64,000 bases of DNA, taken from CAWJHE01 sp963842455 (lineage in GTDB: Bacteria > Chloroflexota > Anaerolineae > Anaerolineales > UBA4823). Position 1 is the stretch's first letter, and each line of letters opens with the position of its first letter. The notes beneath the pieces were generated by a model, which worked only from the letters and a program-made list of their open reading frames with translations, did no database searches and had not been told where the DNA came from. The stretch spans positions 62,001-126,000 of the forward strand of contig CAWJHE010000006.1 in the NCBI GenBank assembly GCA_963842455.1, read 5' to 3'. The position numbers and the translations under genes were made by a program. This document shows, piece by piece, positions 1-9,130 of this stretch.

Positions 1-131
1 GTATTGCATACAATCAAGTTAGGGGTAAGATGTTTCCCGCTTCCCTGGATGCATGCCGGCGTTGTGATGATTTTATCGATCAAAATCGCCAAATTTTCCA
101 GTTGTTGAAGAAACAAGATAGGAGAAGAAAC

Positions 132-413
132 TCAGCTAAGGTCAGAAAACATATCCACATCGTCTTCTTGATCCCAAATACTGGCTGCCCTGAACGTATT
201 GAGATCATCAGCAGTAAAGTTTTGTGCAGTAACGGGCAGTGCAACAGGCTGGGTCAAACCCTGGCTGCAGGCCAGGCAGATAAGACCACCAGGGTTGACT
301 TGCATGTGTTCGTCACAGAAGCCTAAGCCACACTTTACGCAATGACCCAGAACAGGGTTTTCGCAGCGGTGGGGTACCAGGAAGCCAATTACCATTTCAC
401 ATTGTTCAGCCAT
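132..413 (-). CDS. small cysteine-rich zinc-binding protein
   Basis: A 93-residue protein I do not recognise by name. It carries a compact cysteine/histidine array: C17, C25-x2-C28, C33-x2-H36 and C46-x2-C49, spaced like a B-box or FYVE-type cross-brace zinc finger. The rest is acidic and low in structure (tail D-Q-E-D-D-V-D). No membrane segment or signal peptide is visible. The start is 20 bp from the divergent glycosyltransferase gene, so the promoters must lie inside each other's coding sequence. An overlapping plus-strand frame is open but has no such pattern. A zinc-binding adaptor role is inference. Confidence 0.5.
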   Translation of the reverse strand: MAEQCEMVIGFLVPHRCENPVLGHCVKCGLGFCDEHMQVNPGGLICLACSQGLTQPVALPVTAQNFTADDLNTFRAASIWDQEDDVDMFSDLS

Positions 414-433
414 AGAGACCTCAGAATAAAAAT

Positions 434-1573
434 ATGATGAAAGTAGCCATTCTTAGTGAAAAATACCCACCCGATCCTGGCGGTTTAGCCATCTCGACGA
501 AAAGATTAGCCAGTTTGTTACAGAAGGCAGGAAACCTGGTAGAAATCTTTGTTCCGCAGGGATCCCTTCAGCCGGGTTGCACATACAGTGTACAAGAAGG
601 CGGTGTGATTGTCAACCGTTTTGGGGTGCAACGAAGGGTTGATGATACCCTTGCAGATTGGTTTGACATGCTAATAGACAGGCATGCTAAAAATCCTTTT
701 GACCTTGTGCATGGTTTTTATCTTGTCCAAGCTGGGTTTATGGCGGCTTATGCTGGGAATTACCTGCATATCCCTTCGGTGGTAAGTGCAAGGGGGAACG
801 ATCTGGATCGATCGGTATTCCACCCTGGCAAGGCTGCCCATGTGTTGTATGCCTTGCAACAGAGCACTGTCATAACTGCGAATTCTAAGCATTTGGTGCG
901 TAAAGCTCTGGCTTTAGCGCCGGGTAAAACTGTGGAGTTTATTCCCAACAGTGTAGATGGGGAATTATTCCAGCCAGGTAAGCGTGATGAAGAATTAGCA
1001 CAGCAATTAGAGCTTGGGAATAGCCTGGTTATCGGTTTTTCTGGTGAGGCGCGCATCAAGAAAGGACTTGCAATCCAATTGCTGGCCTTTGAAAAAGTGG
1101 CTGCTCAACGCGATGTGGTGTTTTTGATGGTGGGCGGTGTGCGCTCAGGAGAAGACCAGGAATTGTTGAAAGTCTTCCAAAAACAAAACCCTGCTTTGAA
1201 GATCAAAATGATCCCGCATTTATCTATGGACTTAATGCCGCATTATTACCGCCTGATGGATCTATTCTGGATGCCCTCCTTGCGAGACGGCATGCCGAAC
1301 GCTCTTCTGGAGGCGATGGCATGCGAAAAAGCAGTATTGGCAACTCCGGTGGGGGGGATCGTGGATTTACTGGATCATCCAGACATTGGGCGGATGGTTC
1401 CTGCGGGTGATGTCTCCGCATTGGCTGAGGCCACCCTTGATTTGTTGGATCATCCCAAGGAGCGCCAAGCAATGGGACAGGCGGCCCGGGAGTGGGTTTT
1501 GAAAAACTATTCGCACAGCCAGGAGCTGGACTCTAACCTGGATATTTACCGCCGGGCAGTCATTGGTGATTGA
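434..1573 (+). CDS. glycosyltransferase, family 4 (GT-B fold)
   Basis: A 379-residue cytoplasmic or peripheral glycosyltransferase, probably moving a sugar from an activated nucleotide sugar to a glycan or lipid acceptor. The N-terminal Rossmann half contains the typical opening S-E-K-Y-P-P-D-P-G-G-L-A. The C-terminal half contains G-F-S-G-E-A-R-I-K-K-G and the donor-site signature S-L-R-D-G-M-P-N-A-L-L-E-A-M-A-C, followed by the usual G-G-I-V-D loop. Length is normal for GT4. It is convergent with a second GT4 gene at 1622-2806, so the two may build the same polysaccharide. The acceptor cannot be read from sequence. Confidence 0.85.
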   Translation: MMKVAILSEKYPPDPGGLAISTKRLASLLQKAGNLVEIFVPQGSLQPGCTYSVQEGGVIVNRFGVQRRVDDTLADWFDMLIDRHAKNPFDLVHGFYLVQAGFMAAYAGNYLHIPSVVSARGNDLDRSVFHPGKAAHVLYALQQSTVITANSKHLVRKALALAPGKTVEFIPNSVDGELFQPGKRDEELAQQLELGNSLVIGFSGEARIKKGLAIQLLAFEKVAAQRDVVFLMVGGVRSGEDQELLKVFQKQNPALKIKMIPHLSMDLMPHYYRLMDLFWMPSLRDGMPNALLEAMACEKAVLATPVGGIVDLLDHPDIGRMVPAGDVSALAEATLDLLDHPKERQAMGQAAREWVLKNYSHSQELDSNLDIYRRAVIGD

Positions 1574-1621
1574 ATATCTAAATCTGCTATTGATCTTTGT
1601 AGCAATCCCTGCTGGCATGGC

Positions 1622-2806
1622 TCAGGATTGCGACTGACCGGCCCCAAGTTTTTGATAGCACTTTAACAGCCTTTTCTGAGCGAGATGCCAGGTAAATTTT
1701 TGGCGCGCTCGTTCGGCGGCTGATTGGGATAAACGCTCAGCTAACCCCGGGTTGTCCAGAATCTTGAGAACTTGCCTGGCCAGGTCGGATGGGTCTCCTG
1801 GAGTATAGAATAATCCATCCAGATCTTCACGCAGGAGTTCGCGTACGACCGGGATGTTGGCAGCAACGATCGGTCGGGCGCTGGCCATATATTCAATGAT
1901 CTTGATCGGGCAACAGCCTTGCGTAATGTTGCGGTCATTCAGACTGAGCGGCGCCAGGCAAACATGCGCAGCGGAGATAACTTGCGCGACAGCGTGGTGC
2001 GGGATGGCTGCTTCCAGGCTGACATACCCATCCAGTCCCAATTTGCGGATTTGCTTGGAGATGTTTTTTCTTTGGCGGCTGCGGCCTCTCCCAATTATCC
2101 TTAACTGAACAGGGCGCTGGGTGATAATTTCTGGTAAAGCTTGAAGAGCCAGCTCAAGACCCTGCCAATCCGCCAGGGTGCCGGTGTACAATAAAGTGGG
2201 TTTCGGGTGATCCCAATCTGGCAAGGGAGTCGCGGTGAAATCTTGCGGACTGTACCCATTTGGGATGACATGTATGCGCTCGCGTGGAACACCCAGGCTG
2301 ATCAGGAAAGCTTTTGTTACTTCTGAGGGACATACCAGCATGTCGCTGAGCACTAAGGTCGCCAGTTCTTGTTCGCGGATTTTCTCGATCAGGCTGGTTT
2401 GACTCAAGCCTGGATAATGGTATTTCAACTCAATGGATGGTAATCCATTAACTTCGAATAATGTACGGTAGCCAAGGCGGTTTTTATTTTGGGCGAGTTG
2501 TAAGCCGCCCCATACGGAGCGGTAATGTACGAAGTCGAAATGCGATTGTTTTTCGGCGAAATGTAGAACTTCCTGCCCGAATGCCTGGGCACGTGACAAG
2601 AAATCTTGCTCACCGGATGCTCGAAAGCGTTGCACACGGGCGCCTTCTATCTCATCAACCTCTGGCAGCAGGCCGTCGCCTGGTGTTAGCAAATCTACCA
2701 CGTAGCCGCCATTGACAAGGCCGCGAATAAAATGCAAAATATGAGTACTTGCTCCTTTGGGGCTGGGAACAACATCGAAGGCAGTATAAAGTATCCTTTT
2801 ATTCAT
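1622..2806 (-). CDS. glycosyltransferase, family 4 (GT-B fold)
   Basis: A 394-residue GT4-type glycosyltransferase. The N-terminus has P-S-P-K-G-A-S-T-H as the acceptor-side glycine/serine loop. The C-terminal domain has L-L-Y-T-G-T-L-A-D-W-Q-G, then I-K-I-I-E-Y-M-A-S-A-R-P-I-V-A as the donor-binding helix, and L-F-Y-T-P-G-D near the end. Length and motif order are complete. It is tail to tail with the glycosyltransferase at 434-1573. The sequence gives no membrane segment. Substrate is unknown; surface glycan synthesis is the usual role of such pairs. Confidence 0.85.
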   Translation of the reverse strand: MNKRILYTAFDVVPSPKGASTHILHFIRGLVNGGYVVDLLTPGDGLLPEVDEIEGARVQRFRASGEQDFLSRAQAFGQEVLHFAEKQSHFDFVHYRSVWGGLQLAQNKNRLGYRTLFEVNGLPSIELKYHYPGLSQTSLIEKIREQELATLVLSDMLVCPSEVTKAFLISLGVPRERIHVIPNGYSPQDFTATPLPDWDHPKPTLLYTGTLADWQGLELALQALPEIITQRPVQLRIIGRGRSRQRKNISKQIRKLGLDGYVSLEAAIPHHAVAQVISAAHVCLAPLSLNDRNITQGCCPIKIIEYMASARPIVAANIPVVRELLREDLDGLFYTPGDPSDLARQVLKILDNPGLAERLSQSAAERARQKFTWHLAQKRLLKCYQKLGAGQSQS

Positions 2807-2849
2807 CTAAGTGATTATAAAGCTTATCTGGTTGGTTGAGGAGTAGATA

Positions 2850-3682
2850 ATGGCCACCTTTGATCCTGTTTATCTGACCATGAATGAAAAACCAGCGGCT
2901 ATCTTGAGCGGGATGGACGAAATCCTGAATCGCAGGGAGTTCTATTCAGCAGACTTACCAGAGAAGAACTCGCTTGCCTTTGTGGCTTTTCCTGGCTGGT
3001 TTTCCTTTTGTCTTGATCGACCTGTTTTTTACTTTCATTGGTTATAAACTGTGTTTGTTTAGTTTTTTAACGCCTTTATTTTGGGTAGCGGCCTTGATTG
3101 TTTTCTTTACGAACAGGCGCAATAAATTGCCCAATTTACCCCCCGACTTCTTCGTAGCTAAGGAAATCTTTTATACCTTGAGGGATGATGTTGATCCAAA
3201 ACGAACGGTTTTCGGACATCTAGACTTAACGGGAACTCGTAAACCAGAAAAAGTTGCTCGGGAGGCGTCAAATGCTCTGGGATTTATCACGCAATACTTT
3301 CGTGATGAATGGCTAAGCCTGAAAACCCGGCTCTATGATGGAAATATGCTGCGTTTATCGGTATTAAAAAGCGAAAAAGTTCGCAAGGGCTATTACAAGC
3401 GCAGCCGCATCAGTGGAAAGAACAAGTGGAAACCACCCAAAGATAAGGGCAGGCTTTACGAACTGAAAATTCGTATTACGATGAATCCAGAGATTTATGA
3501 ATCCTACATCCTTCATTCGCTTGCGAGAAGGGATGAAAGTAGGCGCATATACGATTGAGCAAGTTTTGAATGAACCCGGCAGCCTGATCCTGGTTGCCAG
3601 TACTCAAGCTGTTAGTGTGACTTCTGCTGACGTGTTGGCTGTACTTAAGAACACCTATGATATGCTGAAAAGGAAGGGATGA
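2850..3682 (+). CDS. membrane protein of unknown function (two frameshifts)
   Basis: One gene read in three successive frames. The first segment runs from 2850 into the A-F-V-A-F region near 2990. The second, ending at 3558, supplies two adjacent membrane helices and a soluble domain. The third, to 3682, supplies the final beta/alpha segment K-V-G-A-Y-T-I-E-Q-V-L. The frames join without loss of sense near 2990 and 3540. The reconstructed protein is about 277 residues: a short soluble start, a two-helix membrane hairpin and a basic soluble domain. I do not recognise the family. The gene ends one base before the next start (3684), so the two are probably co-transcribed and co-functional. The frameshifts are probably sequence errors. 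Confidence 0.5.
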
Positions 3683-3683
3683 A

Positions 3684-5250
3684 ATGAACACTCGGAACGT
3701 AGTTACCATCCTCTTAGCGGGATTGTTGATTTTACTCATCATGGGTGTGGCTGGTGTGATGACTTTTACTGGCTGGGTCGGCACCCAGAAATATCAAGCC
3801 CAAACGATATGGGAAAAGCCTTTTGCACTTGCCCAATCAATGAAGATAATTGATCTAAATGGAGATGGGCAGGATGATCTTTTCCTTCAAAATCCTTATA
3901 GCGTATCGATTTGGAATGAAGAGGGGCAAGAGATTTTTTTGGATGCACCCGGCGAATACCTGGTTTCAACCATGGGGGATGTTGATGAGGATAGCATTGA
4001 AGATGTTCTGGCGGTTTACCAAGTTGCTGGTGGTAAAGAATTGGTTTTTGTCCGTAATTCTCAAGTGGCATGGCGGTTGCCTGTTCAGGGATTGGGCATT
4101 CCAGCTCGCATTGCTCTAATGCGTTTCCCTGGCGGGACGCAAATCATTCTGGGAGATATTGGGGGGAATTTATTTTCCTTAGATTCTGAATGGTCAAATG
4201 ATATGGGAAAATAGCGATTTGTTTTTGGAAGAAATTCGCGGCCTTGATGATGCCATCGTAAATGGTGACCCCAGGTTGGTTGTAATCGACCGGGATGGAA
4301 AAGTTGCCTTATTCAATGACAAGGGTCAAGTAGTGTGGGAATACATGGCAAATGGTGATCTACGTCGTATGCGCGCCTATGACCTGGACGGGAATCGTAA
4401 CAGTGAGATCCTTCTCGGCGGTGAAAATAACGCCCTAATAGGATTGGATGCTTCCGGTGGGCAGGTGTTGTTTGAACAGCCACTGGGCCAGACGATTACC
4501 GAAATCCGCTCTTTGGAGCTTGACGGCGAGCCATCTTCGATAGAAATTGTTGTAGGCGGCAAGAATGGCGGAGTGTGGGCATTCACGGCCACTGGTGGGA
4601 AAATATGGTCGGCATCAGTTTCCGATAAGGTGAATGAAATTGTTGGTGTTGATCTGGACCAGGACGGGCGTGAAGAAGTTTTAATTGGAGATGACAGCGG
4701 CGCGGTCCATTTGTTTACCAGCAATGGGGATCGTTATAAATTGTTCGATTTCAACAGCGGTGTAGCCCGACTGGATATCGGGAAATTAGGCGCTGGTAGA
4801 AGATTGGCTGCAGCCAGCCAGGATCAAGTCAAGTTAGTAGAGCTGAAGGTGGATGCACTGCCAGTTTTGCGTTTTACACCCTTGCTAGTCGGGCTGGCAG
4901 CCTCGGCGGTTATTTTACTGCTGGCCTGGTTCATTATTACAAACCCAACAAAACCTGCTTTGAAGGTGGCTTTTGAAGATCAGAGTGCAGAGTCGCTGCA
5001 AGCGCAGAGGCGTATGCTTAAAGAGAGTATTTCAGATGTTGAGCGTATGCGCTCGAGCGGTGATGTGACTCCTGATGCTTATCTTAAACGCCTGAAAGAG
5101 CTGCGCGGCCAATTGGCGGACAATGAGACGGCGATGAAGAAAGCAGGTTTAAAATATGTGCCAGAGACCATCACCTGTCCGAATTGCGGTGGGTCCTTAC
5201 CCTTGGGAGTTGATCGCTGTGAATATTGCGGACAAACGGTAATCCATTGA
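3684..5250 (+). CDS. membrane-anchored FG-GAP-type beta-propeller protein with C-terminal zinc ribbon (frameshifted)
   Basis: Two overlapping frames (3684-4214 and 4198-5250) form one protein of about 520 residues; removing one T near 4193 gives the sensible junction E-W-Q-M-I-W-E-N-S. It has an N-terminal transmembrane helix (about residues 5-27). A propeller of calcium-type repeats follows, for example D-L-N-G-D-G-Q-D-D, D-L-D-G-N-R-N-S-E and D-L-D-Q-D-G-R-E-E. A second membrane helix (L-L-V-G-L-A-A-S-A-V-I-L-L-L-A) is followed by a charged helical segment and a C-terminal zinc ribbon, C-P-N-C ... C-E-Y-C. The architecture suggests an extracytoplasmic sensor or scaffold linked to a cytoplasmic zinc domain. 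Function is inference. Confidence 0.65.
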
Positions 5251-5999
5251 AAAAAAGCCCGGACATTTCAGGATGGAAAGCTAACCAGCGCCTGTATTCT
5301 GACCTTTCCTGGTTATGGCCTGCGGTCAGCCCTGTCGAAGATTATCGACATGAGGCGCAAGAATTTGTTCGAGTTATTCAAAAACATGCTCAAAGACCCG
5401 TAAAAACCTTGCTGGATATTGGATGCGGCGGCGGGCATATTGATCACCATCTTCAAGAATATTATTCTGTGACAGGTGTGGATTGCAGCCCGCAAATGTT
5501 AGATTTGGCGCGCCGGCTAAATCCCAGGCTGGAGTATCAACTCGGCGATATGCGCTCTTTGAAATTGCCGCAGAAGTTTGATGCGGTGATTATTGCGGAT
5601 TCGATCAGTTATATGCTAACCGAAGATGATTTGTTGGCTGCGTTTTCGACCGCATTCAACCATCTAAATCCGGGGGGTGTATTTTGCACCTATGCTGAAG
5701 AAACCCCCCAATTTTTTACACAGAATGGAACCTATAGTTCTACTCACCAGCTTGGGGATATGGATATTGCACTGGTGGAAAACTATTACGACCCTGATCC
5801 AAGCGATACCACATTTGAAATTAGTTTTGTCTACTTTGTCCGACAGGCAGGGAAATTGACGATCGAGACGGATCATCACCTGGCGGGAATATTCCCCGAA
5901 AAAACCTGGCTGCGCTTGCTGCAGAAAGCGGGTTTTCTCGTCCGCCAAGAAACTTTTTCGGATGAGGGCTTCGTAATCTTTGCCGGTATCCTTTCTTAA
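5247..5999 (+). CDS. class I SAM-dependent methyltransferase
   Basis: About 250 residues. Motif I is clear: L-L-D-I-G-C-G-G-G-H-I, followed by the acidic ribose-binding position in V-T-G-V-D-C-S and the L-G-D-M-R-S-L motif. The likely start is TTG at 5247, which overlaps the TGA stop of the upstream propeller gene (TTGA) and suggests translational coupling. An in-frame TTG at 5226 is the alternative. The C-terminal half has the mixed beta-strand region of small-molecule methyltransferases. The methyl acceptor cannot be deduced. Confidence 0.75.
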   Translation: MKKSPDISGWKANQRLYSDLSWLWPAVSPVEDYRHEAQEFVRVIQKHAQRPVKTLLDIGCGGGHIDHHLQEYYSVTGVDCSPQMLDLARRLNPRLEYQLGDMRSLKLPQKFDAVIIADSISYMLTEDDLLAAFSTAFNHLNPGGVFCTYAEETPQFFTQNGTYSSTHQLGDMDIALVENYYDPDPSDTTFEISFVYFVRQAGKLTIETDHHLAGIFPEKTWLRLLQKAGFLVRQETFSDEGFVIFAGILS

Positions 6000-6164
6000 A
6001 TTACAACTTACATATCATTATGTATGACCCATGAAGTGCGATGAGTTTATGCAGGAGGGGGTATTTAGGTCTGGTTCAGGACTTAATGAGCGCAGCGGGG
6101 ATAGACAGTATCATATTGAGCCCCAGCAATTAAAATCAGATATTAAGAATATTGAATTATTATA

Positions 6165-6193
6165 TTGACTTAATGGCGATATATTCATATAAT
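6165..6193 (+). promoter_or_regulatory. sigma-70-type promoter for the ABC-2 exporter operon
   Basis: TTGACT at 6165-6170, a 17-bp spacer, and a perfect TATAAT at 6188-6193. It sits in a very AT-rich stretch 62 bp upstream of the ATG at 6256. A GGAGGT ribosome-binding site lies just before that ATG. Confidence 0.7.
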
Positions 6194-6255
6194 AATCAAT
6201 ATAATTAATATTTATTTAAATCTGATTTTGTTTTGTGAGATTTCGGAGGTGCTAA

Positions 6256-7317
6256 ATGTCCCAGTGGGCAATCGAGGCTGAAAACCTGGTGAAGAGATTC
6301 CCTCGTCGTAAAATGCATGAGAAAGGCGGTACGATTTCCTCTGAAAATGGTCAGGAGAAAAAGTTTCGTATATGGCCTTTGGGACGCAGACTTCCACAAT
6401 CCTGGTTTACGGCAGTGGATGGCGTTAGCTTGCAGATTAAACGTGGTGAAGTATTTGGGTTGCTGGGTCCGAATGGAGCAGGGAAAACCACCATGATACG
6501 GATGCTGTGCACCCTATTGGAGCCGAGTAGCGGAACAGCCAGGGTAAATGATTTCGACATCATCAAAGAGGCTAACCAGGTGCGCCAGAGCCTGGGAACC
6601 GTGTTAGCAGGTGAACGCAGCATTTACTGGAAGTTAACTGCGCGGGAAAACCTGGAATATTTTGCAGCGCTTTATCATGTGCCGCCTAAGTCTGCGAAAG
6701 AGCGGGTAAAAGAACTTTTAGCCCGTATGGAACTAAGCGAGCGCGCCGATGAATTGGTTGAAAAATACTCCACAGGCATGAAACAGCGCGTGGCAATCAG
6801 CCGCGCTTTGCTGGCGCGACCCCCGATTTTGCTCTTGGATGAACCCACCCTGGGTCTTGATCCACAGGCTGCACGCATGGTGCGCCAACTGATTGAGGAA
6901 CTTAAGACGGAAGGACACACCATTTTGCTTACTACGCATTACATGGAGGAGGCTGATCAGTTGTCGGATAGGATAGGGATCATTGACCAGGGGAAGATCA
7001 TCGCCCTGGATACCCCATCTAACCTCAAACAACGGATCCGCCAGAAGGATATTATCCGTTTGGAGGTGAGTGGCTGGAAGCCGGAGATGATCCAAACTCT
7101 AAACCGGATGGATGATGTCGAGAACCTTACCTCCCATCTATCTGAACAGGATTCGATTTGGGAGTTGAACCTGCATACCAGCCATAGCCGGAAGGTTTTA
7201 CCGGGTTTGATTGAACAAGTCAACCAGAATGGCACCCGCCTGGTGAATCTGAACATTCTTCAGCCCACTTTGGAAGATGTATTTATTCACCTGACCGGAA
7301 AAGCGCTGAGGGATTGA
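6256..7317 (+). CDS. ABC-2 type exporter, ATP-binding subunit
   Basis: A 353-residue ATPase of the DrrA / ABC-2 class that would power export of a drug, lipid or polysaccharide. Walker A is G-P-N-G-A-G-K-T-T and the signature is Y-S-T-G-M-K-Q-R. Walker B is I-L-L-L-D-E-P-T-L-G-L-D and the H-loop is T-T-H-Y-M-E-E. A 55-residue basic insertion (about residues 15-55) precedes the ATPase core, which is longer than usual. The C-terminal roughly 90 residues form the usual DrrA-type regulatory domain. It is the first gene of a three-gene operon with two permeases at 7329 and 8276. Confidence 0.9.
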   Translation: MSQWAIEAENLVKRFPRRKMHEKGGTISSENGQEKKFRIWPLGRRLPQSWFTAVDGVSLQIKRGEVFGLLGPNGAGKTTMIRMLCTLLEPSSGTARVNDFDIIKEANQVRQSLGTVLAGERSIYWKLTARENLEYFAALYHVPPKSAKERVKELLARMELSERADELVEKYSTGMKQRVAISRALLARPPILLLDEPTLGLDPQAARMVRQLIEELKTEGHTILLTTHYMEEADQLSDRIGIIDQGKIIALDTPSNLKQRIRQKDIIRLEVSGWKPEMIQTLNRMDDVENLTSHLSEQDSIWELNLHTSHSRKVLPGLIEQVNQNGTRLVNLNILQPTLEDVFIHLTGKALRD

Positions 7318-7328
7318 AGGAGGCGATT

Positions 7329-8234
7329 ATGGCAATCTTGAACCCTTCAACGGGTGTGGAGATAGATTTGAATCAGATTCCTCAGCAATCTTTGAGCCGC
7401 AGATCTGTATTGGCTGAGCTGCGAGCTCTCTTAGCGGTTGTACGTCGGGAATGGACCATCTTCCGGCGTTATCCAAGCTGGATTGTTGCTCTGTTGATAT
7501 GGCCGGTAATTTTTCCAATGGTTTATATTTTTTCTGCCCGCGCTCTGGCCGGGCCAGATGGGGCGAGTTTGAGCTTGTTTGCCGAGCTGTCTGGCACTGT
7601 GGATTACCTGGGATATATAGCAATAGGAACAACCATTTGGATGTGGCAGAATGTGGTCTTGTGGGATGTGGGTTTTGCTTTGCGAGCAGAGCAAATGCGT
7701 GGCACCCTGGAGACCAACTGGTTGACACCGACCTGGCGTTTTTCCTATCTGTTGGGAAATAGCCTTGTCCAACTTTTTTCTATGCTGCTTTTCTTGCTGA
7801 TTTCTATGATTGAATTTGCTTTATTATTCGGCGTCCGTTTGCACGGTGATCCCTGGTTGGTGATCCTGATGTTGATAGCCTCAATGCCGGCCATTTACGG
7901 CTTAGGTTTTGCATTTGCGAGCCTGGTGATTACGGCAAAAGAAGCCAATACCTTTGTGTTCCTGGTGCGTGGACTGGTGATGATCTTCTGTGGAATTACC
8001 TTCCCGATTGCCATATTACCGGGATGGATGCAGGAAGTCTCTCGCTGGCTGCCGCAATCGTACATGATCCATGGTGTACGCAATGCTGCCCTGGCAGGAG
8101 CCAGCCTGGACGCTTTATTGCCCGATATTCAGGCCTTGTTGTTATTTGGTGTAGCCTGGTTAGGAACAGGCTATCTGCTTTTTCATTGGATGGAAAGGCG
8201 AGCGCGAAAGACCGGAACGATTGGTCATTATTAA
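7329..8234 (+). CDS. ABC-2 type exporter permease (first)
   Basis: About 301 residues with six predicted membrane helices. It contains the ABC-2 hallmarks: an amphipathic N-terminal segment ending in R-R-E-W-T-I-F-R-R-Y-P-S, and a central R-G-T-L-E-T-N-W-L-T-P-T motif where the permease meets the ATPase. I chose ATG 7329 because a GGAGG lies six bases upstream; an earlier in-frame TTG (7314) overlaps the ATPase gene. It pairs with the related permease at 8276 to make a heterodimeric exporter. Confidence 0.88.
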   Translation: MAILNPSTGVEIDLNQIPQQSLSRRSVLAELRALLAVVRREWTIFRRYPSWIVALLIWPVIFPMVYIFSARALAGPDGASLSLFAELSGTVDYLGYIAIGTTIWMWQNVVLWDVGFALRAEQMRGTLETNWLTPTWRFSYLLGNSLVQLFSMLLFLLISMIEFALLFGVRLHGDPWLVILMLIASMPAIYGLGFAFASLVITAKEANTFVFLVRGLVMIFCGITFPIAILPGWMQEVSRWLPQSYMIHGVRNAALAGASLDALLPDIQALLLFGVAWLGTGYLLFHWMERRARKTGTIGHY

Positions 8235-8275
8235 CCGTTTATTTCTGCTAGCATGAATTTGATTGGAGATGTTGA

Positions 8276-9130
8276 ATGGCAGTTCGTAAACAACCCTTTC
8301 GAGCCTCCTGGCGGACAAATTTTCAGGCATTGGTTGCCATCGCCCGTAAAGATTGGATTCTCTATTGGCGTTACCCGCTCAATGCTATCTCCTCCATTTT
8401 CCATCCCCTGGTATGGTTGACTCCGGTGTATTTCATGGGGCAGACTTTTAGTATCAACGGAGAAGCTCAAGGCTTTGCCGGATACAGTGGGACGACAGAT
8501 TATATGTCATTTATCTTGTTGGGAGCCGCGTTAACCAATTTTATCAATGCTGTCTTTTGGGGCATGGGTTATTCGCTTAAGCAAGATATGGATGCTGGCG
8601 TCTTGGAATCCAACTGGTTAACCCCTGTGCCGCGTTTAAACCTGTTGATAGGGCGGACTTTTACCAGCATTCTAATTACCACGATAACCTCAGTGCTGAT
8701 GATTTTCGTCGCGGCTTTGTTGTTTGGTTTTAAACCGACAGGCGATGCCCTGGCAGCACTTTTGACAGTGGCCCCGATGTTGATTGGATTATACGGTTTT
8801 GGGTTTGCTTTTGCTGCTCTGGTGATGATCATGCGTGAAGCCAATGTCTTGGTGGATGTCAGCAGCTTCCTGGTGCAAACATTTTCCGGCGCGCAATTCC
8901 CAATCCAGGTGCTGCCACGTTGGCTATTACCACTTTCCCTGGCTTTGCCGCTCACCTATGGTTTTGACGCTGTCAGGGGCTTGTTGATTGGAACCCGCAC
9001 CCTTCTGCCGGTTAGCGTGGAGATTGCTTTGCTGGTTGTCTTCATGTTTGTCATGCTAGCTTTTGGAACAGCGGCATTCCGCGCCCTGGAAACCCGGGTG
9101 CGGCGGTCTGGCGCCATAGGACAACATTAA
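8276..9130 (+). CDS. ABC-2 type exporter permease (second)
   Basis: A 284-residue membrane protein clearly related to the preceding permease. It shares A-G-V-L-E-S-N-W-L-T-P-V, the helix G-L-Y-G-F-G-F-A-F-A-A-L-V and the closing T-R-V-R-R-S-G-A-I-G, which parallels R-R-A-R-K-T-G-T-I-G in its partner. The duplicated permeases indicate an exporter of two different half-channels. Its stop codon is immediately adjacent to the stop of the opposite-strand RNase gene (9131). Confidence 0.88.
   Translation: MAVRKQPFRASWRTNFQALVAIARKDWILYWRYPLNAISSIFHPLVWLTPVYFMGQTFSINGEAQGFAGYSGTTDYMSFILLGAALTNFINAVFWGMGYSLKQDMDAGVLESNWLTPVPRLNLLIGRTFTSILITTITSVLMIFVAALLFGFKPTGDALAALLTVAPMLIGLYGFGFAFAALVMIMREANVLVDVSSFLVQTFSGAQFPIQVLPRWLLPLSLALPLTYGFDAVRGLLIGTRTLLPVSVEIALLVVFMFVMLAFGTAAFRALETRVRRSGAIGQH

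Noticed and set aside
30..326. 98-codon plus-strand frame at the left edge
   Set aside because: It overlaps the cysteine-patterned minus-strand gene and shows no family resemblance.
4180..4215. Programmed frameshifting in the propeller gene
   Set aside because: No slippery heptamer or downstream structure is apparent. A single inserted T explains the break, as in other genes of the window.
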